From NCBI GenBank assembly GCA_949775045.1, contig OX459109.1:4376975-4440974 (forward strand): 64,000 nt of DNA, given 5' to 3'. Position numbers and translations under genes: made by a program. The stretch is from Metridium senile. Lineage: Eukaryota > Cnidaria > Anthozoa > Actiniaria > Metridiidae. Each line of letters starts with the position of its first letter. The stretch's first letter is position 1. The notes under the pieces are model-generated. The model worked only from the letters and a program-made list of their open reading frames with translations. It was not told the origin of the DNA and searched no databases. Of this stretch, positions 35,669 through 48,545 are shown one piece after another.

Positions 35669-35865
35669 GGCCTCGTCTACAAGAATCCGATCCGGCTGAA
35701 ACCGCATAGAAATATATTTGCATCCACACGAATCCTGTTGATCGTTTCCAATTCAAAAGTATGCGGTTTTGGTGACCGGATTCACTGGATTCGTGTGGAC
35801 GATAGGCCGATTCGCATCAAAAAGTATGCGGTTTCAAACGTATCCGGATCCGTGTAGACGGGGTC
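35669..35865. mobile_element. MITE GGCCTCGTCTACA, unit 1
   Basis: 197 bases with inverted ends (ggcctcgtctaca; complement of tgtagacggggtc), TAA on both sides. Lies about 350 bases upstream of the GPCR 3 start. Confidence 0.85.
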
Positions 35866-36099
35866 TAAGACAGACACTGAGTTTAAATAAGAAGCGGGAA
35901 AAGTGATGAATCAATCAAAAGGCGATAGAGAATGTAGGAGGAGTTGAAGAACAATGGAAAAATTAATTGAAAGCGAATCGTTTATTCATGCCGAAAGGTA
36001 ATATGAAAAAATAGGATTTGCGATTGGCGGTGGTATTAGGAAACATTTGGAGAACAAGTCAATACATTCTATAGTAAGTCATAAGTTTTGCAATTAACC

Positions 36100-36210
36100 A
36101 CGTAGTGAATATCTGTCAAGTATATAGTTAGAGTATTTAATTATTTATATTAAAGGAGAGTTTGAACTGTTAGCATTACTACTGACATCAAGGCTTGGAA
36201 TACAAGCAAG
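36100..36210 (+). promoter_or_regulatory. Type-2 GPCR 5' flank
   Basis: The ~110 bases before GPCR 3 (with tatatagttagagtatttaa and gaactgttagcattac) are shared with GPCR 4 and 5 but differ from those before GPCR 1 and 2, except for the last ~20 bases. Probably the proximal promoter and leader; no defined factor site recognised. Confidence 0.45.
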
Positions 36211-37307
36211 ATGAACGACTCCAACATCACAGCCACGAACGTCTCCATCGACACCAACTACAACTGCAAGTATTTCGAACCTGACAGTGATCTCGAGAGA
36301 AATGTTAAATTTGGTGCCATTATGTTTGTAGGTGGAATTGGTATTTTAGCCAACATCTTCATCATCGTACTCGCTGTTAAATACACTGTAAAAAAACACC
36401 TGCATCATTTGATCATCAACATCGCCGTGTCTGATACTATTTTTTTGTGGTTTGGCATGCTCTCTGTTTTGGATAAACGCATTCAAACTTTGTATCCTTA
36501 TGTTTTGGGAGTTATTAAGTGCAAACTCCAATGGTACATCACGTCAATTTCTTATACGGTGTCTTTAGTTACTCTTCTGGTTATCAGCATTGAACGATTC
36601 AGAGCAACAAGACAAACATTACAGAGATCACGACCATACACACTGAAACAACGAGTGACATTACTCAGTGTATGTTGGCTAGTTCCGATGATTATTTATA
36701 CTTATTGGTTGTATTACTTGCAATTCAATAAAAAGCAGAATGAATGTTATGTACCAATAAATAAATGGAAATACTTAGACAGAATTGAGTTAGCAACAAT
36801 ACTGTTTAAGATTATTGTAGTAATTATGATTTCTACATTCAGTATTCTAACAATAAGACGACTGTCAAGACCTCAATCAATACAAGCACATATTAACGAG
36901 GAACAGCGAAGTATGCGAACAAGACGAACACGGGCAGCTGTAGCCATGGTTCTGGCTTCTCTGTTTCTTTACGTATGTTGTTTAATTTGTTTCCTATTAT
37001 TTTGTATTTTGCTATTTTGTATTTCCAACACAATTTCTTACAGAGCAATCCTATTATAAATTGGTCTCTTTGTATTGACTGGTGGTCGTTATTTTACATC
37101 ATAGAAAATCTTCTACCTCTTGTTAACTCTTGCTTTAGTCCTTTTATCTACATCATATTTCTCTCTGACTTTCGAGAGGCTGCAAAAAGAATCATGTGTA
37201 GAAGAACAACCATCCAACTCGCCCCAAAAGAAGAAATACGATTAGGCCACATACAGCTGCCAGACAAACTAAGAAACCCTGAAACACGAATTAAGACTGT
37301 ACACTGA
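36211..37307 (+). pseudogene. Rhodopsin-class GPCR 3, frameshifted in helix 6
   Basis: Open from 36211 through helix 5 and the third loop. At about 36984 an extra five bases (aattt) relative to GPCR 2 shift the frame, so the first frame ends at 37059 with a scrambled helix 6. The correct helix 6-7 and tail continue in another frame (36975-37307, NSCFSPFIY present). Otherwise almost identical to GPCR 2 and 4. Likely a recent pseudogene; a sequence error is possible, but a five-base insertion is an unusual one. Confidence 0.85.
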
Positions 37308-37987
37308 ATGAGAATATTTGAAAAGAAATGAGGGATATAATTTTTCTTTATATAATTATTTAGATTAAATTTTGATAATAAGTATGTACAAAACGAACTT
37401 AAAGTTGTTTAAATGTATTAGTTATTAAACTATAATACTTACTTATAAAATTTAGCTAATTATAAAACCAGCAAGAAGAAAATCCATACAATATTTATTA
37501 AAAAAATAATTTTAAAAATTACATTGTTAATATAAGGCAAACGATAGCTAAAACAAATTGGAGAGGTCTAGATATATATAAATATATATTGTGTATAATG
37601 TAATTAGCTAACTGCGCCGTTAAAATAAAATAAGAAATAAAAATGATGTGATTGGTTTAGGTCTATTTGTTTTTACTCAATTTGGGATAATGGATTAGTC
37701 TGCAGTAATTTGTCCAATTTTTTTAAACTCCAACATTTACGCCCATCGAGTAACAACGGTTTTCCATTCAAAATGTCCAAAAATGCCACAAATTGCCGGT
37801 TTTGATAATATAAAGCCCATGCAAAAAGCCTAAAATTTAGCTCAAGTCGACAATTGTCGTCATTTTTGTCATCGTTATTTTTGTCATTTTGGAGTGCCGT
37901 ATGAAGCTTACATTATTTTCTGTATACATTTTCACTCCTATTTTAATTTTATTTGTATATATACATATTTTATATACAGCTCTTTCA

Positions 37988-38204
37988 GGCTAGGTTTACA
38001 CGGGACCGGATGAATTTTTGACTGGTCAAAAGATCGACCTGGACATGCTGTTCACACGGAACCGATCATTACAATATTTTCGTTTTGACCGGTTAGTCGT
38101 CAAAATTATTGCACGTTTAGCGCGGTCCCGTGTGAACAGAGCCCCTAAGCAGATGTTTTTTTGACCAGTCAAAGATTTCTCCGGTACCGTGTGTAAACGT
38201 AGCC
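37988..38204. mobile_element. MITE GGCTAGGTTTACAC, unit 2
   Basis: Same element as 32670-32886, carried along by unit duplication (offset 5318). Confidence 0.82.
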
Positions 38205-38453
38205 TCAGAAAACGTTGAATACTGAATAGTATATTCCAAGATCAAAGGGCATTGTGGGTCTCATCAATGTGAGATCTAGAATAAAAAGTAAATATACAGC
38301 GAGCTGCTCCCTAAATGTAATATATTGTTTTGGATAGAAACTATTTATTTTAATTAAATAATATAGCATAACCTAAAGTTCATTTCGGTGTTGGAATGGA
38401 CTAATCAGTATTCTACGTTTTTTTGAAATGGTTGTATATAACACCGCCATATA

Positions 38454-39226
38454 CAGTTGACTCTCTCTGAACGACCACTCTAATAAGCGACCATCTCCCG
38501 CAAGCCGCCACTATTTCAATTTCCGGTTTCTTTTTTTCATATAAACTCTGTAATAAATCACTCTCGTAAGCGACCACTCTAATAAGCGACCATCTCCCGT
38601 AAGCCGCCACTATTTCAATTTCCCGTTTTGTTTCCAATATAAAATCTGTAATAAATCACTCTCGTAAGCGACCACTCTAATAAGCGACCATCTCCCGTAA
38701 GCCGCCACTATTTCAATTTCCCGTTTTGTTTCCCATATAAACTCTGTAATAAATCACTCTCGTAAGCGACCACTCTAATAAGCAACCATCTCCCGTAAGC
38801 CGCCACTATTTCAATTTCCCGTTTTGCTTCCCATATAAACTCTGTAATTAATCTCTCTCGTAAGCGACCACTCTAATAAGCGACCATCTCCCGTAAGCCA
38901 CCACTATTTCAATTTTCCGTTTTGTTTTCCATATAAACTCTGTAATAAATCTCTCTCGTAAGCGACAACTCTCGTAAGCGACCGCGATCACCTTTAGGAT
39001 TTAAGTATTGGACTTTTTCATTGTTATTCCTCTCTCGTAGACTGCTGACTTTTGGAGAAAAAATACCTAAAAAACATCTTTAGAGACATCATGGCGGAAA
39101 ATTAGTCCAAACAAAGAGTTTGTCGTGTTTTGGGCTTCCTGTGTTAAGTTTCACGTAAGCGACTATCTCCAGTAAGCGACCACTCTCTTTTGGACCGAAG
39201 GTGGTCGTTTACGAGAGAGTCAACTG
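38454..39226. mobile_element. pogo-like element, unit 2
   Basis: Same as 33136-33908 with the same internal array, offset 5318. Confidence 0.82.
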
Positions 39227-39820
39227 TACCTATTTATTAAATATCTCTTGTTTTTAATATTAGTTAATTTATATATTTATATATTTGTTTGTTTGTGTAT
39301 TTGTTTATTTGCTTGTCTGTTTGTTCCGTCATTCATTCGTTGTTTCGTTCGTACGTTCGTTCGTTCGTTTTTTTATTCGTTTGTTTATGTTTGTTTGTTT
39401 GTACATGCTGATATTTGTTTCTAAAACAGTATTTATAACTCCCCTTGTATAGTCTTTTACTTCGTTGTCTATTTGTCATAATATTCTTCGTCATTTTTCA
39501 TTCGTACTCTTCAATGTTCCTTTATGCCTGCACAAATGGTATTGGACAATAGCTCATGCATAATGTTTAAAAAAAAATGACGATTTTTGATTGATTTGTT
39601 TATGCTAGAAAGTTGTGTTAACATAATAGTCCAAATTCGCGAGATGGTAGCTCTCAGTAAAACCTTGTTTAGCGCGTCATTTCACACTAACGATAGACAA
39701 AGTATATATCATTTTAAATTCTATATAACAGAGAATAAGACTGTGTATTTTTTTTCTTGTGAACACTTGTTATGTAGGAAATACTAAAGATATTATTTTA
39801 GAGATATCCAAATGAAGCGC

Positions 39821-39878
39821 TAGTCCTTTTATTTACATCATATTTTCTCTGACTTTCGAGAGGCCGCAAAAACATCAT
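39821..39878 (+). pseudogene. GPCR 3'-end relic, unit 2
   Basis: Same relic as 34503-34560. Confidence 0.8.
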
Positions 39879-40986
39879 TATTAGTCGTTGTCATATTTTT
39901 ATCTAATATTGACGCTTTGTATTAACTTAACAAAAAGTAGCTGAGAACTCAAGAAAATATTAAAGTGAGTTAATAAATAAATTTAATTTAATTTTAAGAT
40001 GTTTAACTATACTGAAACTGTAAGAACAGCATCATCATTATACAACACGAATTACTTTATTTACCTAGTGGGAGAGGGGTTGGACATCTTTGTTATAGTA
40101 ATATATAAGGGTGATCCGAGGTCGACTTTGAAAATGATCTATAAAAGGTATATATAAATTGAAAGAACTGTTGTATCATTGTAGATTTCATCTGCTAAAA
40201 GCGGAACGAGTGTGCGATGTTCTTCGCAGCTAACCTTAATTATTTTTGAGTAACCAAGTCAAGTAAAAATGCCTCTTAAAGGTACAAATGTACAGTCCCC
40301 TTAAATAATTGACTTTCGAGCGAGAATCCTAAAAGATACACACGGTTAATATTTCCATCCGTAAAATCTCTATTACTTTGACAAAGTGAGCACACCTGGC
40401 TCAAATGCTCAAAATAAATGTTTTACAAACGCATTCTTCTTGTTCATTTGTCATTTTTATACATTTATCAGAAATGTAAAAATGCTGCACCAAACAAATA
40501 ACCTCCCATTCAGCTGTAGATTACTAGAAAGATGTTTTATCAGCAACATTTAAACATATACATGTTTTGATATTGAAATGAAAGCCATTTCAACTTATGA
40601 ATACATAGTTAAAGATTTGCTAACTACTTTTCTACGACGAAAAGCTCCAGCAGAGATTCACCTTTCAATGATAGCGTCTTTATATAATAAGCTAATTGAC
40701 TAACTGTGAGCTTACAGATGTTTATACATTTCCGGTCTTTTAACTTAAAAGTTGCTTTATATACAGACTGTAAGTGTTGAAATAATTCCCAGAATTAGAA
40801 AGCTTACCAAATCTTTATGATGATGGTTATGATGGTAAATTGTTATTTTTACAAAAATAGATGGAACCTAGCGAGTAAACTAGTATAGGCTGCGTCGGTG
40901 TTTGATATAAATGATAGGTAATATAATGAAATTTGTAACACCGTAAAAAATGTTGACTTAACTTTACTGACTTAACTTTAGACTAA

Positions 40987-41183
40987 GGCCTCGTCTACAA
41001 GAATCCGATCCGGCTGAAACCGCATAGAAATATATTTGCATCCACACGAATCCTGTTGATCGTTTCCAATTCAAAAGTATGCGGTTTTGGTGACCGGATT
41101 CACTGGATTCGTGTGGACGATAGGCCGATTCGCATCAAAAAGTATGCGGTTTCAAACGTATCCGGATCCGTGTAGACGGGGTC
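40987..41183. mobile_element. MITE GGCCTCGTCTACA, unit 2
   Basis: Same as 35669-35865, TAA flanks. Confidence 0.85.
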
Positions 41184-41528
41184 TAAGACAGACACTGAGT
41201 TTAAATAAGAAGCGGGAAAAGTGATGAATCAATCAAAAGGCGATAGAGAATGTAGGAGGAGTTGAAGAACAATGGAAAAATTAATTGAAAGCGAATCGTT
41301 TATTCATGCCGAAAGGTAATATGAAAAAATAGGATTTGCGATTGGCGGTGGTATTAGTAAACATTTGGAGAACAAGTCAATACATTCTATAGTAAGTCAT
41401 AAGTTTTGCAATTAACCACGTAGTGAATATCTGTCAAGTATATAGTTAGAGTATTTAATTATTTATATTAAAGGAGAGTTTGAACTGTTAGCATTACTAC
41501 TGACATCAAGGCTTGGAATACAAGCAAG

Positions 41529-42587
41529 ATGAACGACTCCAACATCACAGCCACGAACGTCTCCATCGACACCAACTACAACTGCAAGTATTTCGAACCT
41601 GACAGTGATCTCGAGAGAAATGTTAAATTTGGTGCCATTATATTTGTAGGTGGAATTGGTATTTTAGCCAACATCTTCATCATCGTACTCGCTGTTAAAT
41701 ACACTGTAAAAAAAAACCTGCATCATTTGATCATCAACATCGCCGTGTCTGATACTATTTTTTTGTGGTTTGGCATGCTCTCTGTTTTGGATAAACGCAT
41801 TCAAACTTTGTATCCTTATGTTTTGGGAGTTATTAAGTGCAAACTCCAATGGTACATCACGTCAGTTTCTTATACGGTGTCTTTAGTTACTCTTCTGGTT
41901 ATCAGCATTGAACGATTCAGAGCAACAAGACAAACATTACAGAGATCACGACCATACACACTGAAACAACGAGTGACATTACTCGGTGTATGTTGGCTAG
42001 TTCCGATGATTATTTATACTTATTGGTTGTATTACTGGCAATTCAATAAAAAGCAGAATGAATGTTATGTACCAATAAATAAATGGAAATACTTAGACAG
42101 AATTGAGTTAGCAACAATACTGTTTAAGATTATTGTAGTAATTATGATTTCTACATTCAGTATTCTAACAATAAAACGACTGTCAAGACCTCAATCAATC
42201 CAAGCACATCTTAACGAGGAACAGCGAAGTATGCGAACAAGACGAACACGGGCAGCTGTAGCCATGGTTCTGGCTTCTCTGTTTCTTTACGTTTGTTGTT
42301 GGTTTCCTACTATTTTGTATTTTGCTATTTTGTATTTCCAATTTAATTTCCTACAGAAAAATCCTATTATAAATTGGTCTCTTTGTATTGACTGGTGGTC
42401 GTTATTTTACATCATAGACAATCTTCTACCTCTTGTTAACTCTTGCTTTAGTCCTTTTATCTACATCATATTTCTCTCTGACTTTCGAGAGGCTGCAAAA
42501 AGAATCATGTGTAGAAGAACAACCATCCAACTCGCCCCAAAAGAAGAAATACGATTAGGCCACATACAAAGCTGCCAGACAAACTAA
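41529..42587 (+). CDS. Rhodopsin-class GPCR 4 (intact)
   Basis: Intronless, 352 residues. N-tail with NIT and NVS glycosylation sites and the CKYFEPDSDLE stretch; seven helices; Cys pair (IKCKLQW; NECYVP); ERF; CCWFP intact in helix 6; NSCFSPFIY; tail ending IQSCQTN like GPCR 1 and 5. Its N-terminal two-thirds are almost the same as GPCR 3, while helix 6 and the loop after it match GPCR 5. This mosaic suggests gene conversion or unequal crossing-over within the array. Confidence 0.9.
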   Translation: MNDSNITATNVSIDTNYNCKYFEPDSDLERNVKFGAIIFVGGIGILANIFIIVLAVKYTVKKNLHHLIINIAVSDTIFLWFGMLSVLDKRIQTLYPYVLGVIKCKLQWYITSVSYTVSLVTLLVISIERFRATRQTLQRSRPYTLKQRVTLLGVCWLVPMIIYTYWLYYWQFNKKQNECYVPINKWKYLDRIELATILFKIIVVIMISTFSILTIKRLSRPQSIQAHLNEEQRSMRTRRTRAAVAMVLASLFLYVCCWFPTILYFAILYFQFNFLQKNPIINWSLCIDWWSLFYIIDNLLPLVNSCFSPFIYIIFLSDFREAAKRIMCRRTTIQLAPKEEIRLGHIQSCQTN

Positions 42588-42965
42588 GAAACCCTGAAGC
42601 ACGAATTAAGACTGTACACTGAATGAGAATATTTGAAAAGAAATGAGGGATAGAATTTTTCTTTATATAATTATTTAGATTAAATTTTGATAATAAGTAT
42701 GTACAAAACGAACTTAAAGTTGTTTAAATGTATTAGTTATTAAACTATAATACTTACTTATAAAATTTAGCTAATTATAAAACCAGCAAGAAGAAAATCC
42801 ATACAATATTTATTAAAAAAATAATTTTAAAAATTACATTGTTAATATAAGGCAAACGATAGCTAAAACAAATTGGAGAGGTCTAGATATATATATATAT
42901 ATATAGCTTTTTATATTTTTGTATAGCTTCTTATATATTAATATATATTATCTATTGATACATAT

Positions 42966-43250
42966 ATATCGCTGGATATTTTTACTCGATCCAGTCCTAC
43001 TCCTGCGATATTTTTACTCGTCTACTAGTTGGATAATATCGCTGGATATTTTTACTCGATCCAGTCCTACTCCTGCGATATTTTTACTTGTCTATGACTA
43101 GTTGGATAATATCGCTGGATATTTTTACTCGATCCAGTCCTACTCCTGCGATATTTTTACTCGTCTACTAGTTGGATAATATCGCTGGATATTTTTACTC
43201 GATCCAGTCCTACTCCTGCGATATTTTTACTCGTCTACTAGTTGGTTAAT
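42966..43250 (+). repeat. Four 70-73-base tandem repeats
   Basis: Unit begins atatcgctggatatttttac and contains gatccagtcctactcctgcg and ctactagttgg; starts at 42966, 43036, 43109 and 43179. The half-unit gatatttttactcg occurs twice per unit. Confidence 0.9.
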
Positions 43251-43471
43251 ATCTGTACCGTGGTGAGATTGTCCTGTGTGGTGAGATGGTCCTATGACGT
43301 AGGCATCATTCTATAGCCAATCAAGTCATTCGATAGAATGCACAGATTCTCACAAGGAAACTGGTAACGAAAGTCCGTGGCAGTTTTGACCTGAACAAAA
43401 ATTACCGCTCGGGGGGAATGAAAAGAATGATATAAGCCAAGGTAAACTTGATGTAAAATACCAAAAATGAG

Positions 43472-43579
<108 letters not shown>

Positions 43580-43756
43580 CATGAATAATTAATGAGCAAT
43601 TGACAAAAGAATTCACGTCCGGAGGTTGTAAATCTCATACAGATTTCGTCCTGATTTGCATAAGTTTCAACTTGAATTTTCTCGGCCAGATTTACATTTA
43701 TCTTGACAATTTTAGTAAAATATGAAAGAACTAACGTTGGACTTTCATAAGTTCTA

Positions 43757-43855
43757 TACAATATTAGCGTCCGATCTGTATCCGATATACAACGGCTCGT
43801 CTTCGACTCGCCGTTGTATATCGGATACAGATCGGCCGCTCATATTGTATATATT
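43757..43855. repeat. Perfect hairpin
   Basis: Arms atctgtatccgatatacaac and the complement are separated by a short gctcgtcttcgactcg centre; almost every base of the 99 pairs. Confidence 0.85.
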
Positions 43856-44280
43856 ACATATATATATATATATATATATATTGTGTATAATGTAATTAGC
43901 TAACTGCGCCGTTAAAATAAAATAAGAAATAAAAATGATGTGATTGGTTTAGGTCTATTTGTTTTTACTCAATTTGGGATAATTGATTAGTCTGCAGTAT
44001 ATTTTCCCAATTTTTTTAAACTCCAACATTTACGCCCATCGAGTAACAACGGTTTTCCATTCAAAATGTCCAAAAATGCCACAAATTGCCGGTTTTGATA
44101 ATATAAAGCCCATGCAAAAAGCCTAAAATTTAGCTCAAGTCGACAATTCTCGTCATTTTTGTCATCGTCATTTTTGTCATTTTGGAATGCCGTATGAAGC
44201 TTACATTATTTTCTGTATACATTTTCACTCCTATTTTAATTGGATTTGTATATATACATATTTCATATACAGCTCTTTCA

Positions 44281-44497
44281 GGCTAGGTTTACACGGGACC
44301 GGATGAATTTTTGACTGGTCAAAAGATCGACCTGGACATGCTGTTCACACGGAACCGATCATTACAATATTTTCGTTTTGACCGGTTAGTCGTCAAAATT
44401 ATTGCACGTTTAGCGCGGTCCCGTGTGAACAGAGCCCCTAAGCAGATGTTTTTTTGACCAGTCAAAGATTTCTCCGGTACCGTGTGTAAACGTAGCC
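44281..44497. mobile_element. MITE GGCTAGGTTTACAC, unit 3
   Basis: Third copy of the element at 32670, TCA flanks. Confidence 0.82.
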
Positions 44498-44748
44498 TCA
44501 GAAAACGTTGAATACTGAATAGTATATTCCAAGATCAAAGGGCATTGTGGGTCTCATCAATGTGAGATCTAGAATAAAAAGTAAATATACAGCGAGCTGC
44601 TCCCTAAATGTAATATATTGTTTTGGATAGAAACTATTTATTTTAATTAAATAATATAGCATAACCTAAAGTTCATTTCGGTGTTGGAATGCACTAATCA
44701 GTATTCTACGTTTTTTTTTGAAATGGTTATATATAACACCGCCATATA

Positions 44749-45216
44749 CAGTTGACTCTCTCTGAACGACCACTCTAATAAGCAACCATCTCCCGCAAGC
44801 CGCCACTATTTCAATTTCCCGGTTTTTTTTAATATAAACTCTGTAATAAATCACTCCCGTAAGCGACCACTCTAATAAGCGACCATCTCCCGTAAGCCAC
44901 CACTATTTCAATTTTCCGTTTTGTTTTCCATATAAACTCTGTAATAAATCTAGCGACCACTCTCGTAAGCGACCGCGATCACCTTTAGGATTTAAGTATT
45001 GGACTTTTTCATTGTTATTCCTCTCTCGTAGACTGCTGGCTTTTGGAGAAAAAATACCTAAAAACATCTTTAGAGACATCATGGCGGAAAATTAGTCCAA
45101 ACAAAGAGTTTGTCGTGTTTTGGGCTTCCTGTGTTAAGTTTCACGTAAGCGACTATCTCCAGTAAGCGACCACTCTCTTTTGGACCGAAGGTGGTCGTTT
45201 ACGAGAGAGTCAACTG
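44749..45216. mobile_element. pogo-like element, unit 3 (contracted)
   Basis: Same ends and TA flanks as 33136-33908, but only 468 bases because the internal array has lost about three repeat units. Confidence 0.82.
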
Positions 45217-45815
45217 TACCTATTTATTAAATATCTCTTGTTTTTAATATTAGTTAATTTATATATTTATATATTTGTTTGTTTGTGTATTTGTTTATTT
45301 GCTTGTCTGTTTGTTCCGTCGTTCATTCGTTGTTTCGTTCGTACGTTCGTTCGTTCGTTCGTTTTTTTATTCGTTTGTTTATGTTTGTTTGTTTGTACAT
45401 GCTGATATTTGTTTCTAAAACAGTATTTATAACTCCCCTTGTATAGTCTTTTACTTTGTTGTCTATTTGTCATAATATTCTTCGTCATTTTTCATTCGTA
45501 CTCTTCAATGTTCCTTTATGCCTGCACAAATGGTATTGGACAATAGCTCATGCATAATGTTTAAAAAAAAAATGACGATTTTTGATTGATTTGTTTATGC
45601 TAGAAAGTTGTGTTAACATAATAGTCCAAATTCGCGAGATGGTAGCTCTCAGTAAAACCTTGTTTAGCGCGTCATTTCACACTAACGATAGACAAAGTAT
45701 ATATCATTTTAAATTCTATATAACAGAGAATAAGACTGTGTATTTTTTTTCTTGTGAACACTTGTTATGTAGGAAATACTAAAGATATTATTTTAGAGAT
45801 ATCCAAATGAAGCGC

Positions 45816-45873
45816 TAGTCCTTTTATTTACATCATATTTTCTCTGACTTTCGAGAGGCCGCAAAAACATCAT
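45816..45873 (+). pseudogene. GPCR 3'-end relic, unit 3
   Basis: Same relic as 34503-34560. Confidence 0.8.
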
Positions 45874-46976
45874 TATTAGTCGTTGTCATATTTTTATCTA
45901 ATATTGACGCTTTGTATTAACTTAACAAAAAGTAGCTGAGAACTCAAGAAAATATTAAAGTGAGTTAATAAATAAATTTAATTTAATTTCAAGATGTTTA
46001 ACTATACTGAAATCTGTAAGAACAGCATCATCATTATACAACACGAATTACTTTATTTACCTAGGGGGAGAGGGGTTGGACATCTTTGTTATAGTAATAT
46101 ATAAGGGTGATCCGAGGTCGACTTTGAAAATGATCAATAAAAGGTATATATAAATTGAAAGAACTGTTGTATCATTGTAGATTTCAACTGCTAAAAGCGG
46201 AACGAGTGTGCGATGTTCTTCGCAGCTAACCTTAATTATTTTTGAGTAACCAAGTCAAGTAAAAATGCCTCTTAAAGGTACAAATGTACAGTCCCCTTAA
46301 ATAATTGACTTTCGAGCGAGAATCCTAAAAGATACACACGGTTAATATTTCCATCCGTAAAATCTCTATTACTTTGACAAAGTGAGCACACCTGGCTCAA
46401 ATGCTCAAAATAAATGTTTTACAAACGCATTCCTCTTGTTCATTTGTCATTTTTATACATTTATCAGAAATGTAAAAATGCACCAAACAAATAACCTCCC
46501 CTTCAGATTACTAGAAAGGTATTTTATCAGCAACATTTAAACATATACATGTATTGATATTGAAATGAAAGCCATTTCAACTTATGAATACATAGTTAAA
46601 GATTTGCTAACGACTTTTCTACGACGAAAAGCTCCAGCAGAGATTCGGCACCTTTCAATAAAAACGTCTTTATATAATAAGCTAATTGACTAACTGTGAG
46701 CTTACAGATGTTTATACATTTCCGCTCTTTTAACTTAAAAGTTGCTTTATATACAGACTGTAAATGTTGAAATAATTCCCAGAATTAGAAAGTTTACCAA
46801 ATCTTTATGATGATGATTATGATGGTAAATTGTTATTTTTACAAAAATAGATGGAACCTAGCGAGTAAACTAGTATAGGCTGCGTCGGTGTTTGATATAA
46901 ATGATAGGTAATATAATGAAATTTGTAACACCGTAAAAAATATTGACTTAACTTTACTGACTTTACTTTAGACTAA

Positions 46977-47173
46977 GGCCTCGTCTACACGAATCCGATC
47001 CGGCTGAAACCGCATAGAAATATATTTGCATCCACACGAATCCTGTTGATCGTTTCCAATTCAAAAGTATGCGGTTTTGGTGACCGGATTCACTGGATTT
47101 GTGTGGACGATAGGCCGATTCCCATCAAAACGTATGCGGTTTCAAACGTATCCGGATCCGTGTAGACGGGGTC
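46977..47173. mobile_element. MITE GGCCTCGTCTACA, unit 3
   Basis: Same as 35669-35865 with a few substitutions. Confidence 0.85.
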
Positions 47174-47510
47174 TAAGACAGACACTGAATTTAAATAAGA
47201 AGCGGGAAAAGTGTTGAACCAATCAAAAGGCGATAGAAAATGTAGGAGGAGTTGAAGAACAATGGAAAAATTAATTGAAAGCGAATCGTTTATTCATGCC
47301 GAAAGGTATGAAAAAATAGGATTGGCGATTGGCGGTGGTATTAGGAAACATTTGGAGAACAAGTCAATAAATTATATAGTAAGTCATAAGTTTTGCAATT
47401 AACCACGTAGTGAATATCTGTCAAGTATATAGTTAGAGTATTTAATTATTTATATTAAAGGAGAGTTTGAACTGTTAGCTACTGACATCAAGGCTTGGAA
47501 TACAAGCAAG

Positions 47511-48545
47511 ATGAACGACTCCAACACAACGAATTATTACTGCAAGTATGACGAACCTGACAGTGACTTCGAGAAGAATTCTAAATTCAGCGTTCTTATG
47601 TTTGTTGGTGGATTTGGCATTTTAGCCAACATCTTCATCATCGTACTCGCTGTTAAATACACTGTAAGAAAAAACTTGCATCATTTGATAATCAATATGG
47701 CCGTGTCTGATATTCTTTATTTATGTTTTCGTTTGTTCTTTGATTTGGAAAATCATGATAAAATGTTGTATCCTGATGCTTTGGGAGTTATTTGGTGCAA
47801 ACTGAGATATTACATGCCAGACGTTTCTTGTGCGGTATCTCTAATGACTCTTTTGGTTATCAGCATCGAACGATTCAGAGTAACAAGACAAACACTACAA
47901 AGATCACGACCATACACACTGAAACAACGAGTGACATTACTCGGTGTATGTTGGCTAGTTCCGATGATTATTTATACTTATTGGTTGTATTACTGGCAAT
48001 TCAATAAAAAGCAGAATGAATGTTATCTACCAAGAAATGAATTGAAATACGTATACAATATTGAGTTAGCAATAATACTGTTGAGGATTACTGTAGTAAT
48101 TATGATTTCTACATTCAGTATTCTAACAATAAAACGACTGTCAAGACCTCTAGCAATCCAAGCACATCTTAACGAGGAACAGCGACGTATGCGAACAAGA
48201 CGAACACGGGCAGCTGTAGCCATGGTTCTTGCTTCTCTGTTTCTTTACGTTTGTTGTTGGTTTCCTACTATTTTGTATTTTGCTATTTTGTATTTCCAAT
48301 TTAATTTCCTACAGAAAAATCCTATTATAATTTTTTCTTATTGTATTGACTGGTGGTCGTTACGTTACATCATAGACAATCTTCTACCTCTTGTTAACTC
48401 TTGCTTTAGTCCTTTTATCTACATCATATTTCTCTCTGACTTTCGAGAGGCTGCAAAAAGAATCATGTGTAGAAGAGCATCCAACCAACTCGCCCAATCA
48501 GAAGAAATACGATTAGGCCACATACAAAGCTGCCAAACAAACTAA
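47511..48545 (+). CDS. Rhodopsin-class GPCR 5 (intact)
   Basis: Intronless, 344 residues, the most distinct copy in helices 2-3 (CFRLFFDLENHDK; WCKLRYYMPDVSCAVS, closer to GPCR 1 at WCKLRYY). N-tail MNDSNTTNYYCKY with NTT sites; Cys pair; ERF (RFRVTRQ); CCWFP; NSCFSPFIY; tail IQSCQTN. From helix 4 through helix 6 it is nearly the same as GPCR 4. Class A receptor, ligand unknown. Confidence 0.9.
   Translation: MNDSNTTNYYCKYDEPDSDFEKNSKFSVLMFVGGFGILANIFIIVLAVKYTVRKNLHHLIINMAVSDILYLCFRLFFDLENHDKMLYPDALGVIWCKLRYYMPDVSCAVSLMTLLVISIERFRVTRQTLQRSRPYTLKQRVTLLGVCWLVPMIIYTYWLYYWQFNKKQNECYLPRNELKYVYNIELAIILLRITVVIMISTFSILTIKRLSRPLAIQAHLNEEQRRMRTRRTRAAVAMVLASLFLYVCCWFPTILYFAILYFQFNFLQKNPIIIFSYCIDWWSLRYIIDNLLPLVNSCFSPFIYIIFLSDFREAAKRIMCRRASNQLAQSEEIRLGHIQSCQTN

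Larger units (their letters stand above)
31100..36440 (+). repeat. GPCR tandem unit 1 (~5318 bases)
   Basis: From inside GPCR 2 to the same point inside GPCR 3, the sequence is repeated at a constant offset of 5318 bases by 36440-41760, with only scattered substitutions. A third, altered copy (41760-47740) is 5982 bases long. Each unit holds a GPCR 3' half, the MITE at +~1.6 kb, the pogo-like element, a GPCR relic, the GGCCTCGTC MITE and the next promoter. Confidence 0.88.
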
